Positions 1 to 4,920 of a stretch of 5,199 bases of DNA are shown here, in pieces. The position numbers were made by a program, and so were the translations under genes. This stretch comes from Acidobacteriota bacterium (GTDB taxonomy: Bacteria > Acidobacteriota > Terriglobia > Acidiferrales > UBA7541): NCBI GenBank assembly GCA_003161495.1, contig PMOP01000182.1:1-5199 (forward strand). Direction: 5' to 3'. Position 1 is the stretch's first letter. Each line of letters starts with the position of its first letter. A model generated the notes under the pieces. It made no database searches and was not told the DNA's origin. It saw only the letters and a list, made by a program, of their open reading frames with translations.

Positions 1-1169
1 ATGGTGTCGCGCGGCAGCCAGTCCCCCAATTCCTTCATGAGCCGTTCCGGGCGCATCGGCTCGGCGTCGGAATCCCTCAGCGGCTTGACTTCGGCGCGCC
101 ACTCTTTCACGGCCGCGCTCGTTTCCTCGACCCACTTTGAATTTCGCGGTGCCTTGCCGGCCCCGCCAATCGCTTCGTTCAACGCTTTTAATGCCGTTTT
201 TGCGTCGCCGAGCAGCGAGACTTCGTTCGGATAATTTCTGCCTAGATCAGCGGGATCGATTCCAATCTGGATGACGGGCGTGCCGGCAGGCGGAATTTTC
301 CAGAAGTGAGTGACTTGCCCGGCGGTTTGGCTCCCGATGTAGAGAACCAAATCAGCGCGCGACATAATTTTATTTGTGCAGGAGCGCGAGTAGGTGCCCG
401 GAACCCCGATATAAAGCGGATTGTTTTCCGGAACAAGAGACATCGCGTTCAGCGAAGTGGCCACCGGAATCGAAAGCATTTTCGCGAGCTTCAAAACTTC
501 CGGGCCTGCGCCTGACAATCGCGCGCCGCCGCCCACCACGATCACAGGGCGCTTTGCTTTTTTCAGAATGCGCGCGGCCTCGGCCACACGCGCCGCCTCC
601 GGCGCGGGCCGGTAAGCGGGGACCTGCGTGAATGTTTCTTCCGCGATCATTTTCAGCTCAGCCGTGTCGTGTTCAATGTCGCCTTCTTTCCCCGCGAACA
701 AAAGATTCACCGGCGCGGGCGTGCCGGACGTGGCCTCGCGAAACGCCTGCCGCAACAGGTCCGGCAAGCGGCCCACGCTGTCCACCTGAAAATTCGCTTT
801 GGTCACCTGCGAGAAGATGGGGAAATCGTCCATTTCCTGGTAATTGATTTTGTGCTTCTGGTGGCCCCAGCGTCCTCCCGTGAGAGCGATCACCGGGCTG
901 TGCCCCATGTACGCGTCGCGCAAACCCGCCGCCAGATTCGCCGCGCCTACGGCCTGCGCGGCGCAGATGCCGGGACGCCCCGAAGCCCGCGCGTAGCCGT
1001 CCGCCATGTAAGCGGCCGCTTTCTCGCCGTGGGTCAGGACGCGCTTGATCGGCATGTTGTCCATTTCGGCGAGGGCCCGGCTGAGCATCGTGGGTACGAA
1101 AAAGAAAGCCGTCACGCCCTGGGCATTCAGAAATTCCGCGATAAACCGGCCGCCGGTGATTTTTGCCAA
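1..1169 (-). CDS. ThDP-dependent enzyme, acetolactate synthase-like (N-terminal part, runs off window)
   Basis: The minus strand is open from a TTG at 1169 to the window edge, giving 389 residues without a stop. The product starts LAKITGGRFIAEFLNAQGV and has the N-terminal pyrimidine-binding fold of thiamine-diphosphate enzymes at about residues 4-170. The catalytic glutamate is visible as Glu49 in THGEKAAAYMADGYARASG, aligning with the RHEQGAAHAADGYAR motif of acetolactate synthase. NYQEMDDFPIF (109-119) aligns with the usual FQE region. The central domain spans about 195-335, with RPVIVVGGGARLSG and later VIQIGIDP. The C-terminal domain carrying the Mg/ThDP motif lies outside the window. 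Family members decarboxylate a 2-keto acid and transfer the product cytoplasmically. The usual SGPG segment is replaced by QAVGAANL, so this is probably a paralogue rather than the housekeeping IlvB; the substrate cannot be read. An in-frame TAA at 1182-1184 rules out a longer N-terminus. Confidence 0.92.
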   Translation of the reverse strand, partial: MAKITGGRFIAEFLNAQGVTAFFFVPTMLSRALAEMDNMPIKRVLTHGEKAAAYMADGYARASGRPGICAAQAVGAANLAAGLRDAYMGHSPVIALTGGRWGHQKHKINYQEMDDFPIFSQVTKANFQVDSVGRLPDLLRQAFREATSGTPAPVNLLFAGKEGDIEHDTAELKMIAEETFTQVPAYRPAPEAARVAEAARILKKAKRPVIVVGGGARLSGAGPEVLKLAKMLSIPVATSLNAMSLVPENNPLYIGVPGTYSRSCTNKIMSRADLVLYIGSQTAGQVTHFWKIPPAGTPVIQIGIDPADLGRNYPNEVSLLGDAKTALKALNEAIGGAGKAPRNSKWVEETSAAVKEWRAEVKPLRDSDAEPMRPERLMKELGDWLPRDT

Positions 1170-1175
1170 AGTCCG

Positions 1176-1181
1176 CTCCCT
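1176..1181 (-). promoter_or_regulatory. Shine-Dalgarno AGGGAG that fixes a TTG start
   Basis: Read on the minus strand, AGGGAG lies six bases before the TTG at 1169-1167. An in-frame TAA (1184-1182) directly precedes it. No ATG or GTG lies between this stop and the conserved ITGGRF segment, so the non-standard TTG is the only reasonable initiation codon. Confidence 0.65.
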
Positions 1182-1296
1182 TTAAAACTTGAAATAAGTG
1201 AAATGGATTTAAATTATGCGCGGCGCGGGATGCAAAACTCGAACCCGCCGCCGGCTATAAATCGCGCGAGTAATTGATAGCATAAAAAAGTTAAAC

Positions 1297-1314
1297 CGCC
1301 AAAATCGCCAAAAT
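1297..1314. repeat. Tandem 9-bp repeat CGCCAAAAT x2
   Basis: CGCCAAAAT occurs twice head to tail, followed by a further CG. It lies about 130 bp upstream of the ThDP enzyme start and 160 bp upstream of the membrane protein start. Two copies are too few for a satellite; it could be slippage or a pair of protein-binding half sites. Confidence 0.5.
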
Positions 1315-1476
1315 CGTGCATTGTATGTTCCGGCTCTGCGGCGATCGAAACGCTCAAGCTGCGCACGCACATGTGGCAGGGCTTCCAGCAAGAGTAGTCC
1401 GCTTTTCGGAACCACCGGCCACTCGTATTTTTCGTGCGCTTGGAAATAAATATTGCCATTCGGAGTGTAAGAAAAA

Positions 1477-2931
1477 TTGGAATCCATCCAGGCAAAAACA
1501 GTTTTGGACGATGCAAATTGTATTCTACAGCCGGCGAAAGAAAAGCAGGAAGACCGCGCCCGGCGACTGTTTGTCGGAGCGGCGGCAATCTGCGCGCTCG
1601 TTTCCATCGCGCTGTACAACGGCTATCCCACCGTCTTCTCGGATACCGGCGGCTACCTTTTAACAGGCAAGTTTCTTGTGGCCCTTCGACCGTTTCGCGC
1701 GCCGGGCTACAGCGTATTCACAAGACTCACCAGCTTTGGAGCCAGCGCCTGGTACACGATCGCAACGCAGGCGTTCATGGTCGTCTACGTGCTGTATGAA
1801 ACCTGCATTTACCTGATCGGGCGCAACCGTAAATTTGCCGACTTGTGTTTCCTGGCCGGCGTTTGCGCGATGACGTTGCTGACGAGCCTGCCCTGGCTGG
1901 TTTCTCTGGTCATGCCCGATGTATTTGCGGGAGTGTTATTTCTTTCGGGATTCTTGCTGGCGTTCGGCGGGGAATTGCGCCCCATCCAACGAATCGTGCT
2001 CGCCGCTATTTTTATGATTTCGGTCGCCGCCCACAATTCCCTGCTTCCAGTCGCGGCACTATTTGTCGTGGCTGTAATCATCATGAGGATCGTTAGCCGC
2101 TTGGAATTCATGATGCCTTCCACAAGATCCGCGCTGGCTTGGTTGCTGGTCCCAATCCTCGCGGCGGGTCTTGTCACCGCGGGCCTGAATCGCGAAATGG
2201 GCCTCGGATTTAAACTTTCACCGTCGAGAAATGCGTTCCTGCTGGCCCGGCTCTTCGGCGATGGACTGGCTGCGGATTTTCTCCATGAAAAATGCGGTGA
2301 GCGGCACTTCGTTTCCTGCCGTTATCTTTCGCATCTGCCCCGAACGCAGGAAGAATTTCTGTTCCAGTCTCCGCTATTTCCCGAACTCCTCGCTGGACAT
2401 CTGGACGAGATGGAAAAAATTGTGCGTGGAACAATTCTCGATTACCCGGCGCGGTTCGTGGCCAGCAGCGCCAAGGAAACCCTGCTCCAACTTACCTCCT
2501 TGCGCACAGGCGATGAAATTCGCACCTACGGCGCGAGACAGTGGAATGACAAAGTCATCCCCCGCGTATTTCCCCGCGATTTGCAGGCGTTTTTGAACGC
2601 CAGGCAATATCGCGACCGGCTTACGCGCTTAGCGGACGCCTGCGCTGTAGTGGACACGACGGTATTCTGGCTGAGTCTTGCGGCTTGCTTGCTGCTGGCG
2701 AGGACCGGCCGTTTCGGAAGAGTGAATTTGTTTTTCTATTCGGCGATCGCCTATCTTGTGATTAACGCATCGATTTGCGCCACGTTCGCCGGTGTGTACG
2801 ATCGTTATCAAAGCCGCGTGGCATGGATCGTTCCATTTTGCCTGACGGCTTATGTGGGTTGTCTGGCTTGGGATTGGAAACCCTGGATGGCAACTGAGAA
2901 AATTGAGGAGTTTGAAGCAGGCGCTGATTAA
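1477..2931 (+). CDS. Uncharacterised polytopic membrane protein, possibly GT-C glycosyltransferase-like
   Basis: The 484-residue product is strongly hydrophobic in blocks. A short basic, polar N-terminus (1-30) is followed by likely membrane helices near 31-48, 93-114, 121-145, 149-164, 172-203 and 218-236. A mostly soluble region spans about 240-393, and three more helices lie near 394-412, 419-440 and 450-468. After helix 1 comes NGYPTVFSDTGGYL (48-61), then RPFRAPGYSVFTRL (71-84). An acidic residue in the first periplasmic loop followed by a P-G-Y motif recalls lipid-linked-sugar glycosyltransferases of the GT-C fold, but no family signature is certain. Other likely conserved spots are LPWLVSLVMPDVFAG (138-152) and HNSLL (186-190). 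Translation probably starts at TTG 1477: in-frame TAA at 1468-1470 blocks extension and GGAG sits at 1462-1465, an 11-base spacing. TTG 1504 is an alternative. The gene stands alone and ends against the convergent tRNA. Confidence 0.85.
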   Translation: MESIQAKTVLDDANCILQPAKEKQEDRARRLFVGAAAICALVSIALYNGYPTVFSDTGGYLLTGKFLVALRPFRAPGYSVFTRLTSFGASAWYTIATQAFMVVYVLYETCIYLIGRNRKFADLCFLAGVCAMTLLTSLPWLVSLVMPDVFAGVLFLSGFLLAFGGELRPIQRIVLAAIFMISVAAHNSLLPVAALFVVAVIIMRIVSRLEFMMPSTRSALAWLLVPILAAGLVTAGLNREMGLGFKLSPSRNAFLLARLFGDGLAADFLHEKCGERHFVSCRYLSHLPRTQEEFLFQSPLFPELLAGHLDEMEKIVRGTILDYPARFVASSAKETLLQLTSLRTGDEIRTYGARQWNDKVIPRVFPRDLQAFLNARQYRDRLTRLADACAVVDTTVFWLSLAACLLLARTGRFGRVNLFFYSAIAYLVINASICATFAGVYDRYQSRVAWIVPFCLTAYVGCLAWDWKPWMATEKIEEFEAGAD

Positions 2932-3006
2932 TGGTGCCGGCGGTGAGACTCGAACTCACGACCTAGGGATTATGAGACCCTCGCTCTACCCCTGAGCTAC
3001 GCCGGC
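2932..3006 (-). tRNA. tRNA with CAU anticodon (elongator Met or Ile2)
   Basis: A complete 75-nt cloverleaf reads on the minus strand. The acceptor stem GCCGGCG/CGCCGGC pairs perfectly over seven base pairs. The D-arm is GCTC-AGGGGTA-GAGC, the anticodon loop is CTCATAA, and the T-arm is GTGAG-TTCGAGT-CTCAC. The discriminator is A and CCA is encoded (2934-2932). The anticodon stem AGGGT/TCCCT has a U31-U39 mismatch next to the loop, leaving four pairs. CAU with this loop fits elongator tRNA-Met or tRNA-Ile2, whose C34 is changed to lysidine by TilS. It lacks the initiator-type mismatch at the end of the acceptor stem and the initiator run of three G-C pairs next to the anticodon loop, so it is not tRNA-fMet. 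Isotype is left open, with Met slightly favoured. Confidence 0.96.
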
Positions 3007-3022
3007 AAAAATAAAGCGCTCC

Positions 3023-3052
3023 ATGTTACGGATGCCATACGAGGGCTGTCAA
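3023..3052 (-). promoter_or_regulatory. Sigma70-type promoter for the tRNA
   Basis: On the minus strand a perfect TTGACA (3052-3047) is followed after 18 bases by TAACAT (3028-3023), which matches four of six positions of TATAAT. Transcription would begin near 3016, leaving a leader of about ten bases before the tRNA 5' end at 3006, a normal layout for a monocistronic tRNA gene. Confidence 0.68.
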
Positions 3053-3238
3053 GCAGGGAAAGGGTACCTGAAACGAGCTCTATTGTCCAAGCGGTCTTGC
3101 CTCTTCCTGGAATGATTACCGTATACACGCCTGTTCTCCCTTCCGCCCGATCTTGTTGAATAAACAGATGTTAGACAGGCGTCCTGGTAGTACTGAAGTA
3201 CCGTTGACGCCCTCGGTTCGAAATCTTACTCTGTCGGT
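3053..3238. other. Non-coding stretch between tRNA promoter and structured leader
   Basis: No convincing gene is present on either strand. The only structure I see upstream of 3204 is a small dyad, GTACT-ga-AGTAC (3190-3201), just before a possible plus-strand -35 box. A minus-strand frame of 76 codons (3346-3116) lacks a signal peptide or any recognisable motif and is treated as chance. Confidence 0.5.
3204..3232 (+). promoter_or_regulatory. Candidate plus-strand promoter for the repeat-protein operon (distal)
   Basis: TTGACG (3204-3209) is five of six to the -35 consensus. After exactly 17 bases comes TACTCT (3227-3232), only three of six to the -10 consensus. If used, RNA would start near 3239 and carry a leader of about 160 nt holding all the hairpins described below. 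The weak -10 keeps confidence low. Confidence 0.35.
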
Positions 3239-3258
3239 GGACACTACGACTGAACTGC

Positions 3259-3293
3259 TCCGTCTGGCGGCACGGTAAAGGCCGCCGGTCGGG
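3259..3293 (+). promoter_or_regulatory. Strong RNA hairpin in putative 5' leader
   Basis: Bases 3259-3271 pair with 3281-3293 around a nine-base loop (ACGGTAAAG). Twelve of thirteen positions pair, with one U-U mismatch (3263/3289). The core is GGCGGC/GCCGCC. Two pairs (3265/3287 and 3259/3293) are U-G, which pair only in plus-strand RNA; in minus-strand RNA they would be A-C mismatches. This favours an RNA element read in the direction of the downstream operon. There is no U-run after it, so it is not an intrinsic terminator. It competes with a smaller dyad, GGACA-t-TGTCC (3292-3302). Confidence 0.5.
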
Positions 3294-3302
3294 ACATTGT
3301 CC

Positions 3303-3318
3303 AACGGTGTTAACCGTT
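3303..3318 (+). promoter_or_regulatory. Inverted repeat AACGGT-gtta-ACCGTT
   Basis: A perfect 6-bp inverted repeat with a four-base loop lies ten bases after the strong hairpin and about 83 bases before the repeat-protein start codon. It could be a second hairpin of the leader or an operator. Alone it is short enough to arise by chance; its position among three other dyads makes it worth recording. Confidence 0.4.
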
Positions 3319-3335
3319 TAGACACGCTGTAACAA

Positions 3336-3358
3336 TTCTGTTCCATTTCGGAACAGAA
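3336..3358 (+). promoter_or_regulatory. Perfect 9-bp dyad TTCTGTTCC-atttc-GGAACAGAA
   Basis: The two arms (3336-3344 and 3350-3358) are exact reverse complements separated by five bases. The dyad ends 43 bases before the repeat-protein start and just before a TATACT box (3364-3369). If that box is the -10, the dyad covers the -35 zone, the usual place for an operator. If transcription starts further upstream it would instead form a stable RNA hairpin. No T-run follows, so it is not a terminator. A GGAAC -35-like ECF sigma site is a third reading, but I find no matching -10. Confidence 0.6.
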
Positions 3359-3363
3359 CTACA

Positions 3364-3369
3364 TATACT
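3364..3369 (+). promoter_or_regulatory. Candidate proximal -10 box TATACT
   Basis: TATACT matches five of six positions of TATAAT and lies 32 bases before the repeat-protein ATG, implying a start near 3376 and a 26-base untranslated leader. No good -35 is found at 16-18 bases upstream; that zone is occupied by the 9-bp dyad. An activator-dependent promoter would look like this. Confidence 0.33.
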
Positions 3370-3392
3370 GCCCCCGGGTTAGTTCTCCTTCC

Positions 3393-3398
3393 GGAGGG
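3393..3398 (+). promoter_or_regulatory. Shine-Dalgarno GGAGGG with self-pairing option
   Basis: GGAGGG sits only three bases before the ATG at 3402, closer than usual, which slightly weakens the site. CTCC at 3385-3388 can pair with GGAG at 3393-3396 around a four-base loop. TGCCC at 3369-3373 can alternatively pair with GGGCG at 3396-3400. Either would hide the ribosome-binding site, so translation may be tuned by leader folding. Confidence 0.5.
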
Positions 3399-3401
3399 CG
3401 T

Positions 3402-3752
3402 ATGTCAAAGTGTCTAACGGTAGTCGCTCTTGTTTTATTTGTGCTCACGGGAGCGGTAGGTTTGCGGAACATCTCAGCGAATGCCGCGACGCTCTCAGCT
3501 TCAAGTATTTCGGCCCCGGCAATTTGGAGTATCGGCCCTGGCACACCGCCAGTTGCGATCGGTCCTGGCACACCGCCAGTAGCAATTGGTCCTGGCACGC
3601 CGCCAGCAATCGGTCCTGGCACACCGCCAGTTGCGATTGGCCCTGGCACGCCACCAGCAATTGGTCCTGGCACGCCGCCAGCAATCGGTCCCGGCACACC
3701 GCCAGTTGCGATTGGTCCTGGCACGCCGCCGAGACTCTCGTCGGGTTTGTAA
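3402..3752 (+). CDS. Secreted Gly-Pro-rich GPGTPP-repeat protein
   Basis: The 116-residue product has a typical Sec signal peptide: MSK, a hydrophobic core at about 5-20, and SANA|A with likely cleavage after Ala28. A short Ser/Ala linker (29-43, with one Trp at 42) follows. Then come eight copies of GPGTPP starting at residues 45, 54, 63, 71, 80, 88, 96 and 105, joined by VAI or AI, and a short tail RLSSGL. The mature part is almost uncharged, has no Cys and should be extended or polyproline-like. No enzyme motif is present. I do not recognise a named family. A structural or surface protein, a ligand, or a multi-core peptide precursor are all possible. It is first in an apparent operon, 56 bases before the seven-helix gene. 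This frame is preferred over other open frames because only it pairs a signal peptide with a GGAGGG site. Confidence 0.8.
   Translation: MSKCLTVVALVLFVLTGAVGLRNISANAATLSASSISAPAIWSIGPGTPPVAIGPGTPPVAIGPGTPPAIGPGTPPVAIGPGTPPAIGPGTPPAIGPGTPPVAIGPGTPPRLSSGL
3534..3731 (+). repeat. Array of eight 24/27-bp coding repeats
   Basis: Units begin at 3534, 3561, 3588, 3612, 3639, 3663, 3687 and 3714. Each encodes GPGTPP followed by VAI (27 bp) or AI (24 bp); the last runs into the C-terminal tail. Length differences are exactly one codon (the Val). Base differences within GPGTPP fall only at third codon positions (GGC/GGT, CCT/CCC, ACA/ACG, CCG/CCA). The repeat is therefore old enough to have diverged at silent sites while the peptide stayed fixed. 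There are no spacers, so it is not a CRISPR array. Confidence 0.95.
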
Positions 3753-3808
3753 TAGTTGCGTGATTCCTAGTTGCCGACTGGGTCCACGCAGAGAGGATAC
3801 AGACTCTT

Positions 3809-4507
3809 ATGCTGGGCCCAGTCGACAAATTCATCTGGTTGGTCGTAACGCTGGTCCATCTGCTTTGTCTTGTCTGCGTCTTCAAGAAAAGGGCCCTTTC
3901 CCAGCACTTCACCATTGTTCTTTTTCTCTCCGCTTCCATTGCTATCGGCATAGGCCGGTATTTCATCGTTTTGGCCACCGGATATACGTCAAGCTCGTAT
4001 TTCTATTTTTATTATTACTCCGACGCTGTGCTCACGATCTGCCTCTTCTTTGTGTTGATGAGTTTTTATTCTCAGGTCTTTTCAGAGATGGGCGTAAGCA
4101 ATTGGGTGCGCATCGGCGCCATGCTGCTTCTCGGCGGGACAGCGTTGATTTCCTACCATATGGTGGCTTCTTCCAGTGAACGGTTGCTCACCAGATTTGC
4201 CTTCGAAATGTCCCAGAACCTTTACTTTGTGGGGGTCGTTTTGACCTATGTACTCTGGGGCGCGATGATGAAGATGCAAGAGAACCGGACACGGTTAATC
4301 CAGCTAGTCCTCGGGCTGGGTGTCTTTTTAAGCGCGTTTGCAGGCAGTTATGCCCTGCGAAACATGTATCCTGACCTTGTCATCTGGCGGTACTTCATCG
4401 CTATTTTGGCCATTTGGCTGCCGGCTTCGTGGGCCTACACGTTCCTCAAGGTTCCAGATGAGGCGCGCATGGCCACGGCGCAGGTGGTCTCTCCGGCGGC
4501 GCGATGA
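3809..4507 (+). CDS. Uncharacterised seven-transmembrane protein
   Basis: The 232-residue product contains seven evenly spaced hydrophobic helices at about 7-26, 33-55, 62-90, 98-118, 129-152, 160-182 and 188-213. A short polar C-terminal tail follows, and there is no sizeable soluble domain. Polar residues within or at the edge of helices include Arg50 (GIGRYF), Asp72 in the aromatic-rich YFYFYYYSDAVL stretch, Glu133, Arg184 and Arg194 (WRYF). They could form a buried polar site. There is no Schiff-base lysine pattern of a rhodopsin and no kinase, GGDEF or transporter signature, so I assign no function. The start ATG has GAGAGG at 3791-3796, spaced 12 bases, and no other start is close. It follows the repeat-protein gene by 56 bases without a terminator, and its stop overlaps the next start, so co-expression is likely. 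Confidence 0.86.
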   Translation: MLGPVDKFIWLVVTLVHLLCLVCVFKKRALSQHFTIVLFLSASIAIGIGRYFIVLATGYTSSSYFYFYYYSDAVLTICLFFVLMSFYSQVFSEMGVSNWVRIGAMLLLGGTALISYHMVASSSERLLTRFAFEMSQNLYFVGVVLTYVLWGAMMKMQENRTRLIQLVLGLGVFLSAFAGSYALRNMYPDLVIWRYFIAILAIWLPASWAYTFLKVPDEARMATAQVVSPAAR

Positions 4508-4908
4508 TTCCCGCGCTGATCTTCGTTGTTTCCGCTCTGACACTGTTGCAGTTCTTTGTCTCTTACTCTCGCTCCGTGATTGCTGAATTAAAAGCCCACG
4601 AATTATCCGGCGAGCTTCGCGAAATCTGCGGCGTCAATGCCAGGGCCCTGGCCGGCGACCAATTCCAGCATCTTTCGCAGCTGATTGATCTTTGTCCCGA
4701 AGCGGGCGGGGGCATGCATAGCGTGCGGGCGGTCCTGTTCTATTTTCATTTGTTGGGCTTCGCGCGCGCCTTGTCTAACTGGGCGATCCCCTCGGCTTCG
4801 CTTTGGATTGAAAAGGAACGCGGCGGGTGCGCCTACGCCGCCGCCGTGGTTTTGGACCGCCGGATTGCTTACAACAGAATGATGGTGGCGCAACAAGCGA
4901 GCCATTAA
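4504..4908 (+). CDS. Small membrane-anchored protein with one N-terminal helix, uncharacterised
   Basis: The ATG at 4504 overlaps the TGA of the seven-helix gene as ATGA, a classic translational-coupling arrangement. No strong independent ribosome-binding site is visible. The 134-residue product opens with a single membrane helix (about 2-20, MIPALIFVVSALTLLQFFV). A soluble, mostly helical region follows: HELSGELREICGV (32-44), FQHLSQLIDLCPEAGGG (54-70), VRAVLFYFHLLGFARAL (74-90) and WIEKERGGCAYAAAVVLDRR (101-120), ending in MMVAQQASH. Three cysteines (42, 64, 109) lie outside the helix without a metal-binding spacing. Most of the protein is probably cytoplasmic, from the positive residue after the helix, but the topology is not certain. 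I recognise no known domain. Fixed overlap with the preceding gene suggests a partner subunit of that membrane protein. Confidence 0.84.
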   Translation: MIPALIFVVSALTLLQFFVSYSRSVIAELKAHELSGELREICGVNARALAGDQFQHLSQLIDLCPEAGGGMHSVRAVLFYFHLLGFARALSNWAIPSASLWIEKERGGCAYAAAVVLDRRIAYNRMMVAQQASH

Positions 4909-4920
4909 ATAAAATTTAAT
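4904..4920. repeat. AT-only inverted repeat over the stop codon
   Basis: ATTAAAT (4904-4910) and ATTTAAT (4914-4920) are exact reverse complements around three bases and include the TAA stop of the preceding gene. All pairs are A-T, so an RNA hairpin would be weak. No G-C stem plus T-run terminator is present, so this is only a possible 3'-end element. Confidence 0.3.

Larger units (their letters stand above)
1170..1476. other. Divergent intergenic spacer (307 bp)
   Basis: This stretch separates the minus-strand ThDP enzyme from the plus-strand membrane protein and should contain promoters for both. It is AT-rich around 1181-1220 and 1260-1320. I cannot assign a -35/-10 pair confidently in either direction. 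It contains a 9-bp tandem duplication (1297-1314) and a GCGGG/CCCGC inverted repeat (1225-1229 with 1244-1248, 14-base loop). A minus-strand reading frame at 1487-1209 crosses it, but I do not accept it as a gene. Confidence 0.6.

Noticed and set aside
1225..1248. tRNA-like T-arm remnant (GGTTCGAG on the minus strand)
   Set aside because: The sequence after TTCGAGT does not pair as a 5-bp T stem and no other arms are found; only a GCGGG/CCCGC hairpin with a 14-base loop exists.
1209..1619. Minus-strand open frame with internal ATG at 1487, partly upstream of the ThDP gene
   Set aside because: It overlaps the start of the membrane-protein gene, has no ribosome-binding site before either ATG, and its end (RFWRFWRFN) simply translates the 9-bp tandem repeat. 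A short real gene at 1487-1209 cannot be fully excluded.
2932..3060. Integration (attachment) site at the tRNA
   Set aside because: I saw no direct repeat of the tRNA 3' end elsewhere in the window and no integrase gene; the tRNA is intact.
3116..3346. 76-codon minus-strand frame
   Set aside because: No motif, no signal peptide and no ribosome site; it lies over the structured non-coding region.
3359..3724. Minus-strand collagen-like frame (GVPGPIA repeats)
   Set aside because: It is the antisense shadow of the GPGTPP array. It has no signal peptide and begins inside the repeat, whereas the plus frame has a signal peptide, a ribosome site and an operon context.
3534..3731. CRISPR-like array
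   Set aside because: Units are 24-27 bp with no unique spacers and they maintain a protein frame.
3410..3763. Overlapping plus-strand frame through the repeat array
   Set aside because: The repeat keeps several frames free of stops. This one gives a Trp/His/Ser-rich product without a signal peptide, and silent changes in the main frame alter its residues.
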